A DNA stretch of 64,000 nucleotides, taken from Buddleja alternifolia (Eukaryota; Streptophyta; Magnoliopsida; Lamiales; Scrophulariaceae). A program made the position numbers and the translations under genes. How positions within the stretch are numbered: the stretch's first letter is position 1; every line of letters starts with the position of its first letter. This document shows positions 46,904 to 58,099 of this stretch, one piece after another. Below the pieces are notes generated by a model that did not search any database, was not told the DNA's origin, and was given only the letters and a program-made list of their open reading frames with translations. The stretch lies in the NCBI GenBank assembly GCA_019426215.1, contig CM033394.1, positions 14,156,195-14,220,194 on the forward strand, written 5' to 3'.

Positions 46904-48265
46904 TTTGCATCCACCTACCATGAGATATTGCGATTTGGTAAGAACCTCCCCTCATGCATTAAATTTTGGCATCCATCATCCCTGTGTATAAAAAATTATA
47001 TTTACTACACTTTTCACCATTAATTTTTCTTTTTCTTTATTTTTTATTTCACTTTCCTTCCTTTCTATTTCTATTAAATAGAAGAAGAAAAATGAATAAA
47101 AAAGCTCATGAAATTTTTTCTAACTATTAGTTATTTTTATTCAAATTATATAGTATCCCCCCCCCCCCCAAACACAAACAAACAAACAAAAAAATCTTAT
47201 ATTTATAAAACTCATAATAGCATTTTTTTTTCCTTTCTCAAATACTCATTTTACCATCTTTTCATTAGGAAACAAAAAAATTAAGATTAACAAATTTTGA
47301 AACTAAATATTATCATGGGTTTTCTAGATAGAAAAGTTTATTTTAATGAGTAGTTAGTAATTTTCGTATACATATTAAACTTATTTTAAATAAAATTCAA
47401 TATTTGATCTCTCAATTTTCTTGTGGTTCTTGAATTATATTTTTCAATGTTTCAAGGAAGTTTTTAATAGATTAGTAGCGCTTTATTGTTTTTATTTTAT
47501 AAAAAACAAAAAGTTTTTACCTTTATAAATTTGTAATATTGACTATTTCAATAAATAAAAATTTAAAAATTGAAAGAGTAATTTCATTTTAATCACTTTG
47601 CTTAAAGGCTCCTAGATGATTTTGAAATAAAAAGTGAAGAGGTCCTACGTATATATTATTTGATAATCTAGGTATTTAATTGTTTATTTTTACTATCATG
47701 TAAAATACTTCAAATCGCAATATTTTTTCCTTAGTGATTGTTTAAATTTTCTTTTATATTTATTCTATTTCTTATTCATTTTTTCGCTACATAGAATAAA
47801 AAGAACAGTTCAAAGGATAAAAAGTCGAGAAGACAGAATGGAAGTTTGAAATTAAAACACAATTATTCTATTCATTTTTAGATTTTTATTTATTACAATA
47901 AGCAATAATGTAAATCTATAAAGATGTAACTTTTTTGTTGTTATAAAAAATTAAAGAACTATTAATTTATTAAAAACATGTTCGAGATATTACAAATATA
48001 ATTCGAGAACCACACCAAGAAAATTAAAAACATAAATACTTAAGTTCATTCAAAATAAGTTTAATATGTTGTTTATTGTACCTATTTTTTAAATAAAAAT
48101 AACTATTCATTAGAATTGCTTTTAATGAAAAGCTTTCATGAGATTAATTTTTTTATACATAATAAGAAAAGGAAATTAGAAAATGGAGAAAATTATAAAA
48201 TAAAGGTCAAAAGGGTAGTGATATAATTTTTATGAAGTCTTATTTTAATAGGAGGTAGATGCAAA
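46904..48265. mobile_element. Foldback element with long inverted arms
   Basis: The left arm begins TTTGCATCCACCTACC at 46904. The right end reads GGAGGTAGATGCAAA to 48265, its inverted copy, and TA lies on both sides. The arms match imperfectly over several hundred bases: CATATTAAACTTATTTTAAA and GTGGTTCTTGAATTATATTT (47370-47455) have inverted partners at about 47985-48070. The transcript would fold into a long hairpin. There is no coding capacity. A C-homopolymer sits at 47157-47169. A TA duplication would suit a Tc1/mariner-like foldback, but that is a guess. Confidence 0.75.
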
Positions 48266-48267
48266 TA

Positions 48268-49027
48268 GGGATGGCTATGGGGCAGGTATGAAGCGGGTTT
48301 AGCAAAACTCGCTGCTCGCCCCATTTAACTTTATTGATACCCACAACCTGCCCTGCCCCGCCAAGTACCCCGTGGGTTCGGGTTTTACCCGTTAAACTCA
48401 AATGAGTCATGAAAATTTATTAATAATCAAACTTGCAATCGTCTGACCTGAATCCGAATAATCCAATAACTAATAAACTTACAATATAGACAAACATCAT
48501 GAATCCACACAAATAATAATCAAATCACATTCATAAGTCCAAATTTAAAATCATATCAATACGATACTACACCAAATAACATCCATGAACATGTATTTCA
48601 ATTCTACTCTATCAAATTAAAAATAATTAATAAAACAAAATATTCCAATTTCTTCATCAACTCAACTATCAAATAAATGAACTAGATTGTCTTCACTAAT
48701 CAATTTTGTCTCTTTATAAGACTTTTCAACTTTACATTTTCACTAATTTGGTTAACAAATAAAATTTAATAAAAAAATAAAAAGGCTTTGTTTGTTTATG
48801 CTTTTGAGTTCAAATCTTGAAAAAAATTCGGGGAACGTGTACTATAGATATTCGTCTGAATTTAATGTGACATGTTGGTGTGTTTATTTATTTTTTAGAA
48901 TATGGTTGAAATTTGTAAAATGTGTCTAATCAATAATGATTAGTTGATGTGTGATGGATTGATTGATTAAAAAGTATGAAAGAGAAAGAGAAAAATAGTG
49001 TAAAGTATATGAATATTGATTGATGGT
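48268..49027. mobile_element. hAT-like element, left part
   Basis: GGGATGGCTATGGGGCAGGT then GAAGCGGGTTT and CGCCCCATTT are typical of hAT elements whose ends carry GGGATGGCAATGGGGCGGGT. The matching right end lies at 61270-61440, ending ...TTGTCATCCC. The two halves are separated by the Athila-type element. I see no transposase and could not confirm an 8-bp duplication, so this is probably a non-autonomous copy of about 1.1 kb. Confidence 0.6.
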
Positions 49028-50202
49028 TGATAAGAGGCGTTTTTACGTGTTTTTAAGCCCGCGATGCTTATGCTTTAGATTCAATTATTGCCTAAATTAT
49101 GCTACATTTGCGTTTAATCGGGCTATTAAGTGATTTTAGGTGATAAACGAGAGCACACGAAGAAAAGGGCAAAAGACGGCCTATCAAACGATTAAGAGGA
49201 GATGCTTCGCATGCCGGCGCCTAGGCGCCACATTACTCGCGCCCAGGCGCCAGAAGATGCAGAGAAGTAGCAAATGCACGCAGACCCGCGCCTAGGTGCA
49301 GACTTACCCACGCCCAGGCACCGTGCATTCCACGCCCGAGCGCCACATTATCCATTCCTGGGCGCCGTCCGACTTTTCCTCCAAGAAACTCCTGCCACGT
49401 AGGCGGCGCCTGGGCGCCGATCCACCCGCACCTGGGTGCCGCTGTAACCATTTTTTGAACCTATAAAGCCCAATTTTCTGCACATTATTTGGGTTCGAAC
49501 TCCTGGGGATTCAAGGCGATTTTCTGGGATTTTGAGCCACAAATTCATCAATTGGAAGAGATAAAGAAGGAAGGTTACCTTGGGGATTGAAGATTAAAGT
49601 GAAGATCCATCATCAATTCAATATAGGGAGTTTTAATAGTTTTCTCATTTCATTATTGTCCATGAATATGTATATGAATCTATCTATGTCCTTTATGCCA
49701 TTAACTATGAGCTAAGCTTGTAAGACTAGGGCCATGTAAGGCCAAATTGTGATTTATGCTTATAATAGAGAATTGTTGAACTGATTCTTATGTTGTTATG
49801 TGGTGTGAATTTATGTTTTTGCTTGTTTGACATATGCTTGATCACCATATGTTAGAATCTTATGCGTAGGTGAATATTTCGAAAGAAAATCAACTTAGAG
49901 TGCAAGAAATTCACACCATAACCCGCAACCAATGAGGAATTGCCCTAGACATAGGTAAAGATTCCCGGGTGAAGTCGTTCGATCTAAGTCGAGTGAGCTC
50001 TAGTGCGTTAATGCGTGTTTGGTGATTAGATTTTCGGGTAGATATACTTAGGAAATCATCATTCAATCATAGGAGTTTAGCACGAGACATCGGTTATTCT
50101 TTACCCTAGGAGCTTTCCCCATAGAAACATAAGCGTAAACCTTCAACGAGAATCTTTATAAGTATAATTGAGCAATTTGGACCGAACATGTGCTTTAGTC
50201 TC
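49028..50202 (+). repeat. Athila A 5' LTR, first part
   Basis: It pairs with 59673-60846 with few differences. It begins TGATAAGAGGCG and is cut after TTTAGTCTC by the inner element. It includes a GC-rich cluster at 49210-49442. Confidence 0.92.
49210..49442. repeat. Cluster of GGCGCC-type palindromes in the LTR
   Basis: At least eight near-copies of GCGCCYAGGCGCC, such as GGCGCCTAGGCGCC, GCGCCCAGGCGCC and GGCGCCTGGGCGCC, stand out against AT-rich surroundings. The 3' LTR has the same set at 59860-60085, and more variants occur in gag at 56905-57070. They are self-complementary. A role in RNA folding, dimerisation or protein binding is speculation. Confidence 0.85.
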
Positions 50203-51683
50203 TGATAAGTCCATATTTTACAGTATTTTATGCCCCATTGTAATATGATTTGATCGTTACTTTGATCATTTTTTATCCCTCATAATGCTTTGATTGGTAT
50301 ATATTTTGTTTTGTAGGAGAAAAGTTGATTTACGCATGAAAGACGAGAAAAGAGATCCAATTGAGCTTGAAATTGAAGAAAGAAACAAAAGAAGATAGTT
50401 GACGAACGATTTTACACAATGCTCATATATAAATGAGGTTTTCGTCCTCTTACAGGCCGAATCATACTAAGGTTTCTTCTTCAATATTGTAGATCTATTT
50501 CTTAACTTCGCGTAGCAACTTGAATCAACTCAATCCGACATTTGTAGAGAGAGTTATGATTAAAATACGAAAGCTGCGAATTCTGCGTGAGACGACCGCG
50601 GCACAGGACCGCGGTCTTGCTTCTGAAAATTGGTTCGCACTTTTTGTGCCGCGGTCTGCTGATGTTTGTGCCGTGGTCCGATTCTCCAGCTGCCCTATTT
50701 TTTATATCCACCGTTTTTGGTCTTTATAACACATTCTTCACTTACCTAAAGGCTAGAAATGCTCTAAAACACCAAGGGGAAGCCATGGAAAGTCCTAAGA
50801 AAGCTTGAAGAGTCATCATCATCATCATTTTCATCATCAAAGCTTGGATTCAAACTTTGTAATAGGGAGTAATTCAACTCTTTCTCTTTGATTTGTGTAT
50901 CAACCATGTCTTATAGAATTGTTGAATCATTTGTTATTGTAAGTATGAGCTAAGCATCTTTGTGGTTGGGTTATGTAAATACTTTGTGATGTTTTGTGTT
51001 TAATGAATGATTAATTTCCGGATTTATTACATTCTTGTTACATGTTTGATTTTATGCTTAATGCTTTCACATGAATGATCACCATGTGTTTGATATAATG
51101 CTTTGTCTTGAGACCGAGAGGAGATAGATAAAGGGAGATCGAAAAATCAAACATCATAACGTAACAATTGACTAGAGATAGAATCGATTGAGTTGTGTGG
51201 CTTTTTGTGATAAGATGACCCGATTGAATGTAGGATCTTCGTAAGCAAGGAATTCCTTTGAACCTAAATGCATGTTAGTTAATTCAATCTTCACTATAGA
51301 GATATAGGAAGTTGTTAACTAGTATAGGCTTGTTATTTCAAGAGATTGAATAATAAATACATTAGGGGGTTTCGCCATAACAAGAGCGTTCTAAAAATCC
51401 GGATAATTGAGAGTTCATGAACATAGAATAGAACATAGTAGGATCATAACCCAATCACCTCTTTCCATTCGATTTATTATCTTGTTTATCACATAGTTGT
51501 CTTTGATTATTTTCATAGTATAATCAACCATCATCTTATAATTTGATTTAGCTTAGAGTTAGATAATATAGCAATTACGAGCATTGAATCCAATTGTCCC
51601 TGTGGAGACGATACACCCCGGGCTAAATAGTCCACTTTATTACTTTGCACGACCTAGTATACTTGCTAGGAATTCGCGTGTCA
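50203..51683 (+). repeat. Inner element 5' LTR
   Basis: Starts TGATAAGTCCATATTTTACA and ends CGCGTGTCA (1481 bp). The first ~240 bp match 54925-55164. A GC-rich inverted motif pair lies at 50590-50685 (GACCGCGGCAC, GGACCGCGGTC, GTGCCGCGGTC, GTGCCGTGGTCC). Confidence 0.88.
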
Positions 51684-51689
51684 AGTTTT

Positions 51690-51707
51690 TGGCGCTGTTG
51701 CCGGGGA
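51690..51707 (+). other. Inner element primer-binding site
   Basis: TGGCGCTGTTGCCGGGGA is the Athila-type primer-binding site, six bases after the LTR end. The outer element has a close variant at 55388. Confidence 0.9.
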
Positions 51708-51754
51708 CAATTGCGTTATTTGATATTGTAATTCACTTATCTTCTCTAAGACTA

Positions 51755-52045
51755 AGTTGCTGTTTTTGTGTTTCAAGTTGCTGTTTTTGTGTTTTTAGTT
51801 GCTGTTTTTGTGTTTCAAGTTGCTGTTTTTGTGTTTTTAGTTGCTGGTTTTGTGTTTTAAGTTGCTGTTTTTGTGTTTTAAGTTGCTGGTTTTGTGTTTT
51901 TAGTTGCTGTTTTTGTGTTGTAAGTTGCTATTTTTGTGTTTCAAGATGCTGTTTTTGTTTTTTTAGTTGTTGGTTTTGTGTTTTAAGTTGCTGTTTTTGT
52001 TTTTTATTAAGTTGCTGTTTTTGTTTTTTTTAGTTGTTGTTTTGT
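51755..52045 (+). repeat. 21-bp minisatellite in the inner element leader
   Basis: About 13 tandem copies of AGTTGCTGTTTTTGTGTTTY with minor variation; the basic period is 21 bp. Being seven codons long, it leaves an open frame of Cys/Phe/Val/Ser heptads, which I do not regard as a gene. Confidence 0.9.
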
Positions 52046-52079
52046 TATGTTTTTATTTATTTATTTTATTCTTGAATAG

Positions 52080-53186
52080 ATGAGCATTAATGACTTTTAT
52101 TGGTCAAAACAAGGATGGGATGAAGGTGCCGAATACGGGAGTCGAGTGCAAGATTTATGTTCGTGGTGTGGAGACGCTCATCATAGCGATTATTGTCAAC
52201 ACGGATGGAGAAGTCAGCAAGACTTGCCATTGAGTTATTATGTTATGAGAGATTCACAAGCATACCTGCAACAAGATAGGTCCCCCTTTCTAATGCAGGG
52301 AGAATTTGAATCGGCTAACTTTCAGAATCATGGGGATTATCAACAACAATGTGATAGGGACCCAAGTTTTGAGGAGTTGATGATCCAATGGATGAAGTCG
52401 AATGATGAGCGGTCTCAAAATCTCGAAGCATCTATAATGGAATTGCGAACACAACTCAACCAACTTTCCAACTTATTGGCAGAGAGATCATCAGACACTT
52501 CTCAGAGTGGCACAGAGGAGAATGATGAGGTATCTGATACAGAAGTTGAACAAGTTGTTGATTCGACACCACATTGTCTACAACCCATTGCTACACCAGC
52601 ACTACCTTCAGAATCTATGTGTGGTGAAGTAGATACAACATCACTGGAGCACCTTCAATTCAGCATAGGGATCCCAAAATCCACTCCATCAAATGACCAA
52701 GAAAAAGCATTAGAAATATTCAAGAATCCAACGCTACCTACCATCATATCTCTTGATTTCTTAAGAATGTGCATCAATAACCAGAGAGCTAGAGTGGTGG
52801 AGGTTGAAGACAAAGTTTACAACTTTAGTGGCCCGTTCGATGCATACACTAAGAACCCAAGTGATACTGCGGTTGAGAATGAGGAGATCCGAAGATATAC
52901 AAGTCACTGGGATATATCACCACTAAAGTTGTCAGAATCAAGGCTCAGGGATTTAGGCCTGGCCACATACTTATTAAAACCATCAATGGAAAACTCCCCA
53001 TCTTTAAAATTCACTTTTAGTTATTTACAATTTTATTACATTTTTATAAAAGTGAATCTGAGCTCATATCTTAGTTTTCCAGGATTTGTGAATGTGATGG
53101 GAAATGAGAAGCCTTTATGCAATTGGAAAAAGCACAAAAAGGCTCATCTATACAAAGTTGGCATTGCTCCTTATGATCCACCATGA
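52080..53186 (+). CDS. 368-aa ORF of the inner Athila-like element
   Basis: One uninterrupted ORF starting MSINDFYWSKQGWDEGAEYG, unusual in this otherwise broken region. Near residues 27-37 is CSWCGDAHHSDYC, a compact Cys/His motif that could bind zinc. Around residues 100-140 a heptad-like segment (FEELMIQWMKSNDERSQNLE, then RTQLNQLSNLLAERSSD) resembles the coiled coil that Athila gag proteins have before their basic tail. The rest, including LDFLRMCINNQRARVVEVED, has no domain I recognise. It ends KVGIAPYDPP and is followed by CAAGCGCTTCGTGGGAGCCA, which also follows the outer element's last ORF. Function is unknown; it may be a gag-derived protein acting with partner elements. Confidence 0.75.
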   Translation: MSINDFYWSKQGWDEGAEYGSRVQDLCSWCGDAHHSDYCQHGWRSQQDLPLSYYVMRDSQAYLQQDRSPFLMQGEFESANFQNHGDYQQQCDRDPSFEELMIQWMKSNDERSQNLEASIMELRTQLNQLSNLLAERSSDTSQSGTEENDEVSDTEVEQVVDSTPHCLQPIATPALPSESMCGEVDTTSLEHLQFSIGIPKSTPSNDQEKALEIFKNPTLPTIISLDFLRMCINNQRARVVEVEDKVYNFSGPFDAYTKNPSDTAVENEEIRRYTSHWDISPLKLSESRLRDLGLATYLLKPSMENSPSLKFTFSYLQFYYIFIKVNLSSYLSFPGFVNVMGNEKPLCNWKKHKKAHLYKVGIAPYDPP

Positions 53187-54924
53187 GCAGTGCAAGGGAG
53201 TCGAGCTACCGACTTTAAACAAGCGCTTCGTGGGAGCCAACCCACATTTTACATGCTTTCTTTCATTTTCGTTATTTTTTTTTTGTTTATTTTGTTTTAA
53301 GTGTTCTAAGTTGTTTTGATGATGTTTTTTGTCTCTTCTTGTTTTTCTAACTTCACAGATGGCTAGGCTTTATTGTCAGACTCTTCGCTTTGTTGCTCTT
53401 TCGCTTTTTGGACATCACTTAGCTTCAAACATCAGGGACGTCTTTCCTTCCTTTACTTTACATTTGTATGTTCGCTCATTGGGGACAATGTGCTAGATTA
53501 GTTGAGGGGTGGGGTAGACGTCCTAATTTTATTGTGATGTGGTGATATGGTGTAACTTGTACTCATTTGTTAAGTTTCATGCTTGATTTGGGATTAGAAA
53601 ACTGTGATAGTCAATGATTTCATATTCATGATTTGTTATACTTTTGCTTGGAGCATGATTCGTTTGAGTGTCTCTACTTCATCTAAGATGAAATCATTTG
53701 TCATATTTTATATGTGAAAGCCTTTTTAGCCATGCTTATGTGAATTGTTGAGGATTTAAAGCATTGAGCGTTCAATTTTGTCAACTTTGAAATGTGTGTT
53801 GAGTGTGCGAAGTCATGAAATGATTTAGGCCATCTTTCATTTTCTTTAACCTTACAATTGGCCTTCACGATATTACATAATCTCTAGACCTTATTTTGAG
53901 CCGTATTGATAAGAATGGAGTGTGTTTAGCACACTAAAAACCACCATTCGATTTGCGAAAGCACACTAAAAACCACCATTCGATTTTCTTTCGCAAGCCA
54001 CACCAACCACCCTTTAGCCTAAAAGAAAGAAAAACAAAGTCTATTTCCCAAGTAAGAGAGCATATAACTTCATATCATTTGGCTTTAATTTGGGTTTATG
54101 CTTTGTTTTGGGTGTCGAATCTCATGGATTAATGGGTTAAAAGGTGTGTTTGTTCTTGATGATTTTGAGAAATTTTGAGGTCTTGAGTTTATGTGAAATA
54201 AAGAGAGGAAAATAAAATGTTGTAAGTTGGCTAAAGAGTCAAGAGATTGGAAGTTACCGAAAAATATATTATGTGAGCTCTCTCTCGACTTGGCTACGAA
54301 CTGAGCTTCAATGTGATTTATTTGGTTTGGGAATCATTTTTCCACCCCTAGCATCAAAAGAAACAAGTTTTGGGGTTATGAGTTCAAGGGGAAAAGAAAT
54401 CAGAAAGCTATAAGTGGCGAGATGTGGAGATTTATTCGGTTAATAAGTGAGTGTTTAGCTCGATGATATTGAGTTGTATGCTTTCTTGAGTTTAGTCACT
54501 TTATCCATATATTCCCGTCCAAGCCATTACCTAGCCTTACGTTACAAGCCAAAAAGACCTTTTGATCTTGACTTTCACATTTCATGCACACCGATAAGTT
54601 AACAAGTTTTGAAGTGTTTTAATGTTTTTATTATCTAATGAGTTTGCATAATCTTGTTTAAAGTGTGCTCTTGGCATAAAAATGGATATGGAGTTCATGA
54701 TTTTGAGATGGAATCGAAGATGTTTTGGAGGCTTTCAAATTGTTGAGTGTTCTAGGTAAAGTGTATCTTGTCATAATCATTTTCGAGGGTCTAATTCGTG
54801 TACGTGCTTGATAATTGAGACATAAAACCTTTCAAGATCCCAAAGCAAGTTGTAAAATCTGAACTTATGAGTACTTGTTCGCCATTTATTGATCGAGACG
54901 ATCATAGCCTAGTTGGGGGTTAGT
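53187..54924. other. Inner element 3' non-coding region
   Basis: About 1.7 kb without a supported gene. It opens with the Athila-style ACAAGCGCTTCGTGGGAGCC segment and includes a tandem pair near 53925-54000 (AGCACACTAAAAACCACCAT twice). It ends with the purine-rich AGTTGGGGGTTAG before the LTR. Confidence 0.6.
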
Positions 54925-55164
54925 TGATAAGTCCATATTTTACAGTATTTTATGCCCCATTGTAATATGATTTGATCGTTACTTTGATCATTTTTTATCC
55001 CTCATAATGCTTTGATTGGTATATATTTTGTTTTGTAGGATAAAAGTTGATTTACGCATGAAAGACGAGAAAAGAGATCCAATTGAGCTTGAAATTGAAG
55101 AAAGAAACAAAAGAAGATAGTTGACAAAAGATTTTACACAATGCTCATATATAAATGAGGTTTT
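54925..55164 (+). repeat. Inner element 3' LTR, truncated
   Basis: It matches 50203-50444 almost exactly, then stops at AAATGAGGTTTT, after which the outer LTR continues (CTCCCTTTATAATTGG). About 1.24 kb of this LTR is missing. Confidence 0.9.
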
Positions 55165-55381
55165 CTCCCTTTATAATTGGTCTTCAACCCTTCGTGTGTC
55201 TTTGTTCTTATCTTACGCGTTTTACCTTCAATTTACCCTTACTTTATTTGTTCTTTTTCATTATAAATTCATAAACTAAAATTCAAGTCCTTGTGGTTCG
55301 ACAACCCGGACTTTTTGTCCATCTATTACTACACACGACTAGTGCACTTGCTATCCAAGCACGTTAGCTATTAGCGTGTCA
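55165..55381 (+). repeat. Athila A 5' LTR, second part
   Basis: It continues the outer LTR after the inner insertion; it pairs with 60845-61061 and ends TTAGCGTGTCA. It is followed by TGGCGCCGTTGCGGGGGA (55388-55405), the outer primer-binding site. Confidence 0.92.
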
Positions 55382-55387
55382 AGTTTT

Positions 55388-55405
55388 TGGCGCCGTTGCG
55401 GGGGA
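55388..55405 (+). other. Athila A primer-binding site
   Basis: TGGCGCCGTTGCGGGGGA, six bases after the LTR end, is the Athila-type primer-binding site. Confidence 0.9.
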
Positions 55406-55534
55406 CTTGTTTATTTTTAGTTTTTGATTTTTGTTTACGTTTTCATAATTCTTAGTCTTTTCGTTTATTTCTTGCTTTTCCTTTATTTTAGTATTAGTCT
55501 AATTTAGTTTCTTGTACTTAATTGAAAGGTTGAC

Positions 55535-57090
55535 TTGTGGTGCATGACCCGCTCATCCAGCGAGCCCCTATACGATTTGGAGCCCGAGATAAAGCGTGTT
55601 CTTCGGGCTAGTAGACGAACTCAAGAAATGGCCCACAATTTCAATCCTAATCCGAATGGGAACTTCCCCGATATGAATGTCCCGGAAAATAGGGAATGGT
55701 TGCAAAATATACTCCAAGCTATGCAACCGGCACCTCCACCGCCTCCTCCATCGGTTTGTGGTAATCAACCACCCCGGGTACACACTAACCGGGACCCGTT
55801 ATCTTCCCGGACTTTGCTACTCCACATTTTCACATTCCCTCTCATATGTTCGGGATGGTTCAAGCGGAGCCGTTTTATGGCGACTCGAGAGACTCACCTC
55901 ATGACCACTTAGATCACTTTGAGAATGTGATCTCTACTATGCAATTCAACCCACGGGATCTTGATGCCATCCGCCTCCGACTATTTCATTTCTCTTTGAA
56001 GGATGAGGCAACTCTTTGGTACAAGTCCTTGCCCCCACAATCAATCGGAACATGGGATGATCTAGTAGATGAGTTTCTCAACAAATTCTTCCCTCCATCA
56101 AAAATCAACGAGCTTAGAAGTGAGATCAAAGGGTTCAAACAAACAAGGAACAAGTCTTTAGCATCCGCATGGGCAAGGTACAAGGGTATGCTATGGAAGT
56201 GCCCCGGTCACAATTATACCTGAGACGAGCAAGTGCAACATTTCTATAATGGAGTCCAATATCAGATTCGGCACCGACTCAATGCGGGAGCCGGTGGTGA
56301 CCTTTTAGGTCTTGATAGTAGGACCGTGTGGATTAAGCTTGAGCAAATGGCTAAAGAGGATGAACTTTATCCCGAAGATGATGATGAGCCTCCTCCACCA
56401 AATCGAAGGGTTGCTTTGGTGCAAGAATTAGAGGAAGTGGTTGCCCCGGAAACGGAGGTTGTAGATGTAAATTTTGTTGGGAATCATAATCAACACATGT
56501 TGAACTTTCACATTCCCAAAAACTTCCCAAAGAGACCAAACCCCGCACAAAATGCACAACCGGGCATTTACCAAGCCCCGAGGCCTCCTTTCAACAACCC
56601 ACCTCCGAGGAAAGGAAATTTCAATGTACAAGGGCAAAAGCAAGTACTACCTCCCACGATCGACGAGCGACTTGATGTTGAAATAAAGAAATCGGATACG
56701 GCGATCAATGAACTCCGTAATATGATGAAGGATATGTTCATAGAGATGAAGGATATGCGAACACAAATGGGTCAAATCTCCAATCCAATTAGTGCAAGAG
56801 CCCCGGGAACTCTACCAAACAACACGGAGAAGAACCCGAAAGAACAATGCTATGCAATTTCTTTAAAGAGTGGAGTACAATTGGAAAATGAAGCAGTCAG
56901 AGTGTCGGCGCCCAAGCGCCCTTTAGATGGCCCCCAGGTGCCAAGACGCCTTGGCGTCGGATCTCATTCAGCAGGAAGAATTGGTACGCACAGCCGCGCC
57001 CGAGCGCCACTTTCCACACCCCCAGGTGTATCCAACTTCAAGCCTAAGCGCCGATATCAGCGCCCAGGCTCCAGTTCCTGCTACTTCTAG
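55535..57090 (+). pseudogene. Athila gag, broken
   Basis: The start MWCMTRSSSEPLYDLEPEIK leads to a proline-rich stretch; one frame change near 55803 joins the retrotrans_gag domain (55846-56350: FENVISTMQFNPRDLD, LRLFHFSLKDEATLWYKSLP, WDDLVDEFLNKFFPPSK). A TGA at 56221 follows HNYT, where tryptophan would fit. The frame then runs to 57090 with QVQHFYNGV, a coiled coil (KSDTAINELRNMMKDMFIEM), and LPNNTEKNPKEQ typical of Athila. The last 60 residues are encoded by GGCGCC-type repeats and are not family-like. It would form the capsid. Confidence 0.88.
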
Positions 57091-57109
57091 TCTTGGTTCC
57101 TAGACTCCA

Positions 57110-58099
57110 ATGCCTCCTCCTCCCATTGAGATCCGTCTTCCTTTTCCAAATGCACAGAAAAAGAAACAGAGGGAGATGGATCCGAGTTTCATCCATATTT
57201 TGTCTATTCTTCGTGAGGTGAGGATAAATTTTCCTTTTGTGGACGCTATTTTGCAAATGCCAAACTATATTAAGTTCTTCAAGGATATTCTATCCAACAA
57301 GAAAAAGTGGGAGGAAAATAAAACGGTTTGTCTAACCGAGAAGTGCTCCACCATCTTACTTAACACATTACCTTGCAAGCTAAAGGACCCAGGGAGTCTC
57401 ACAATACCGTGCACTATTGGCCATCTCTAGTTCGACAAAGTTATTTGTGATTCGGGAACGAATATCAACCTTCTTCCCTACTCTATTTTTAAGAAGCTAG
57501 GCCTTGGAGATCTTACGCCAACATCCATGTCCGTGCAATTGGCGGATCGCTCTATCAAGAAACCAAAGGGAATTATCGAGAATGTCATTGTACAAGTCGA
57601 TAAATTCTTCTATCCGGTTGACTTCGTGGTTCTCGAAATGGATAGTGACATTGGCATTCCCTTGATTCTAGGAAGACCCTTCCTAGCTACTAGCAACGCC
57701 AAGATCGACGTGGAAAAGGGTAAGTTGACATTGAAGGTGGGTGCGGAAAAGGTGATATTCGATGTTTGTCATGACATGCAACCACCTATGGATGATCTTA
57801 CTTGTTCATATGTCGATGCTATCCACCTTTTGTTTGATGAGAAATGTGCACTTGGTAAGACTAAGGGCACTTGTACGGTGGAGGATGAGGTCCCTAATGA
57901 GCGACAAGGCAAGGTGAGAAAAGATGATTTTTGCATGAAGTACATTCTACCACATCTACGTGTTCGCGAGATCGATAAGACAAATCTGGAACGAAGGTCT
58001 AATCTCAAATCACCTCAATATGAGTGGAGACGAGTGGGGTCCACGAACAAAAGGAAAAATGGCAAGGATATTGTCGTTCTAAATGGCCCACCCAATTGA
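57110..58099 (+). pseudogene. Athila protease region
   Basis: The first part (57110-57427) has MDPSFIHILSILREVRINFP and LSNKKKWEE, then a TAG at 57428. The protease core follows: VICDSGTNINLLPYSIFKKL (57440-57500) with the aspartic-protease DSG triplet, and GIPLILGRPFLATSNAKID. The frame stays open to 58099, ending DIVVLNGPPN. Instead of reverse transcriptase, the next sequence is the ACAAGCGCTTCTTGGGAGGC tail that marks the end of Athila coding regions, so pol was lost cleanly. Confidence 0.87.

Larger units (their letters stand above)
50203..55164 (+). mobile_element. Inner Athila-like non-autonomous element
   Basis: 5' LTR 50203-51683, primer-binding site 51690-51707, a minisatellite, one long ORF (52080-53186), 1.7 kb non-coding, then the first ~240 bp of a 3' LTR (54925-55164). 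The 3' LTR stops abruptly where the outer LTR resumes; both share TTTTC/TCTCC at the joint, suggesting a deletion with microhomology. It sits inside the 5' LTR of the outer element after TTTAGTCTC. No gag capsid domain, RT or integrase is present. Confidence 0.88.

Noticed and set aside
51584..52033. 149-codon Cys-rich ORF
   Set aside because: It reads through the 21-bp minisatellite and spans the LTR end and primer-binding site of the inner element.
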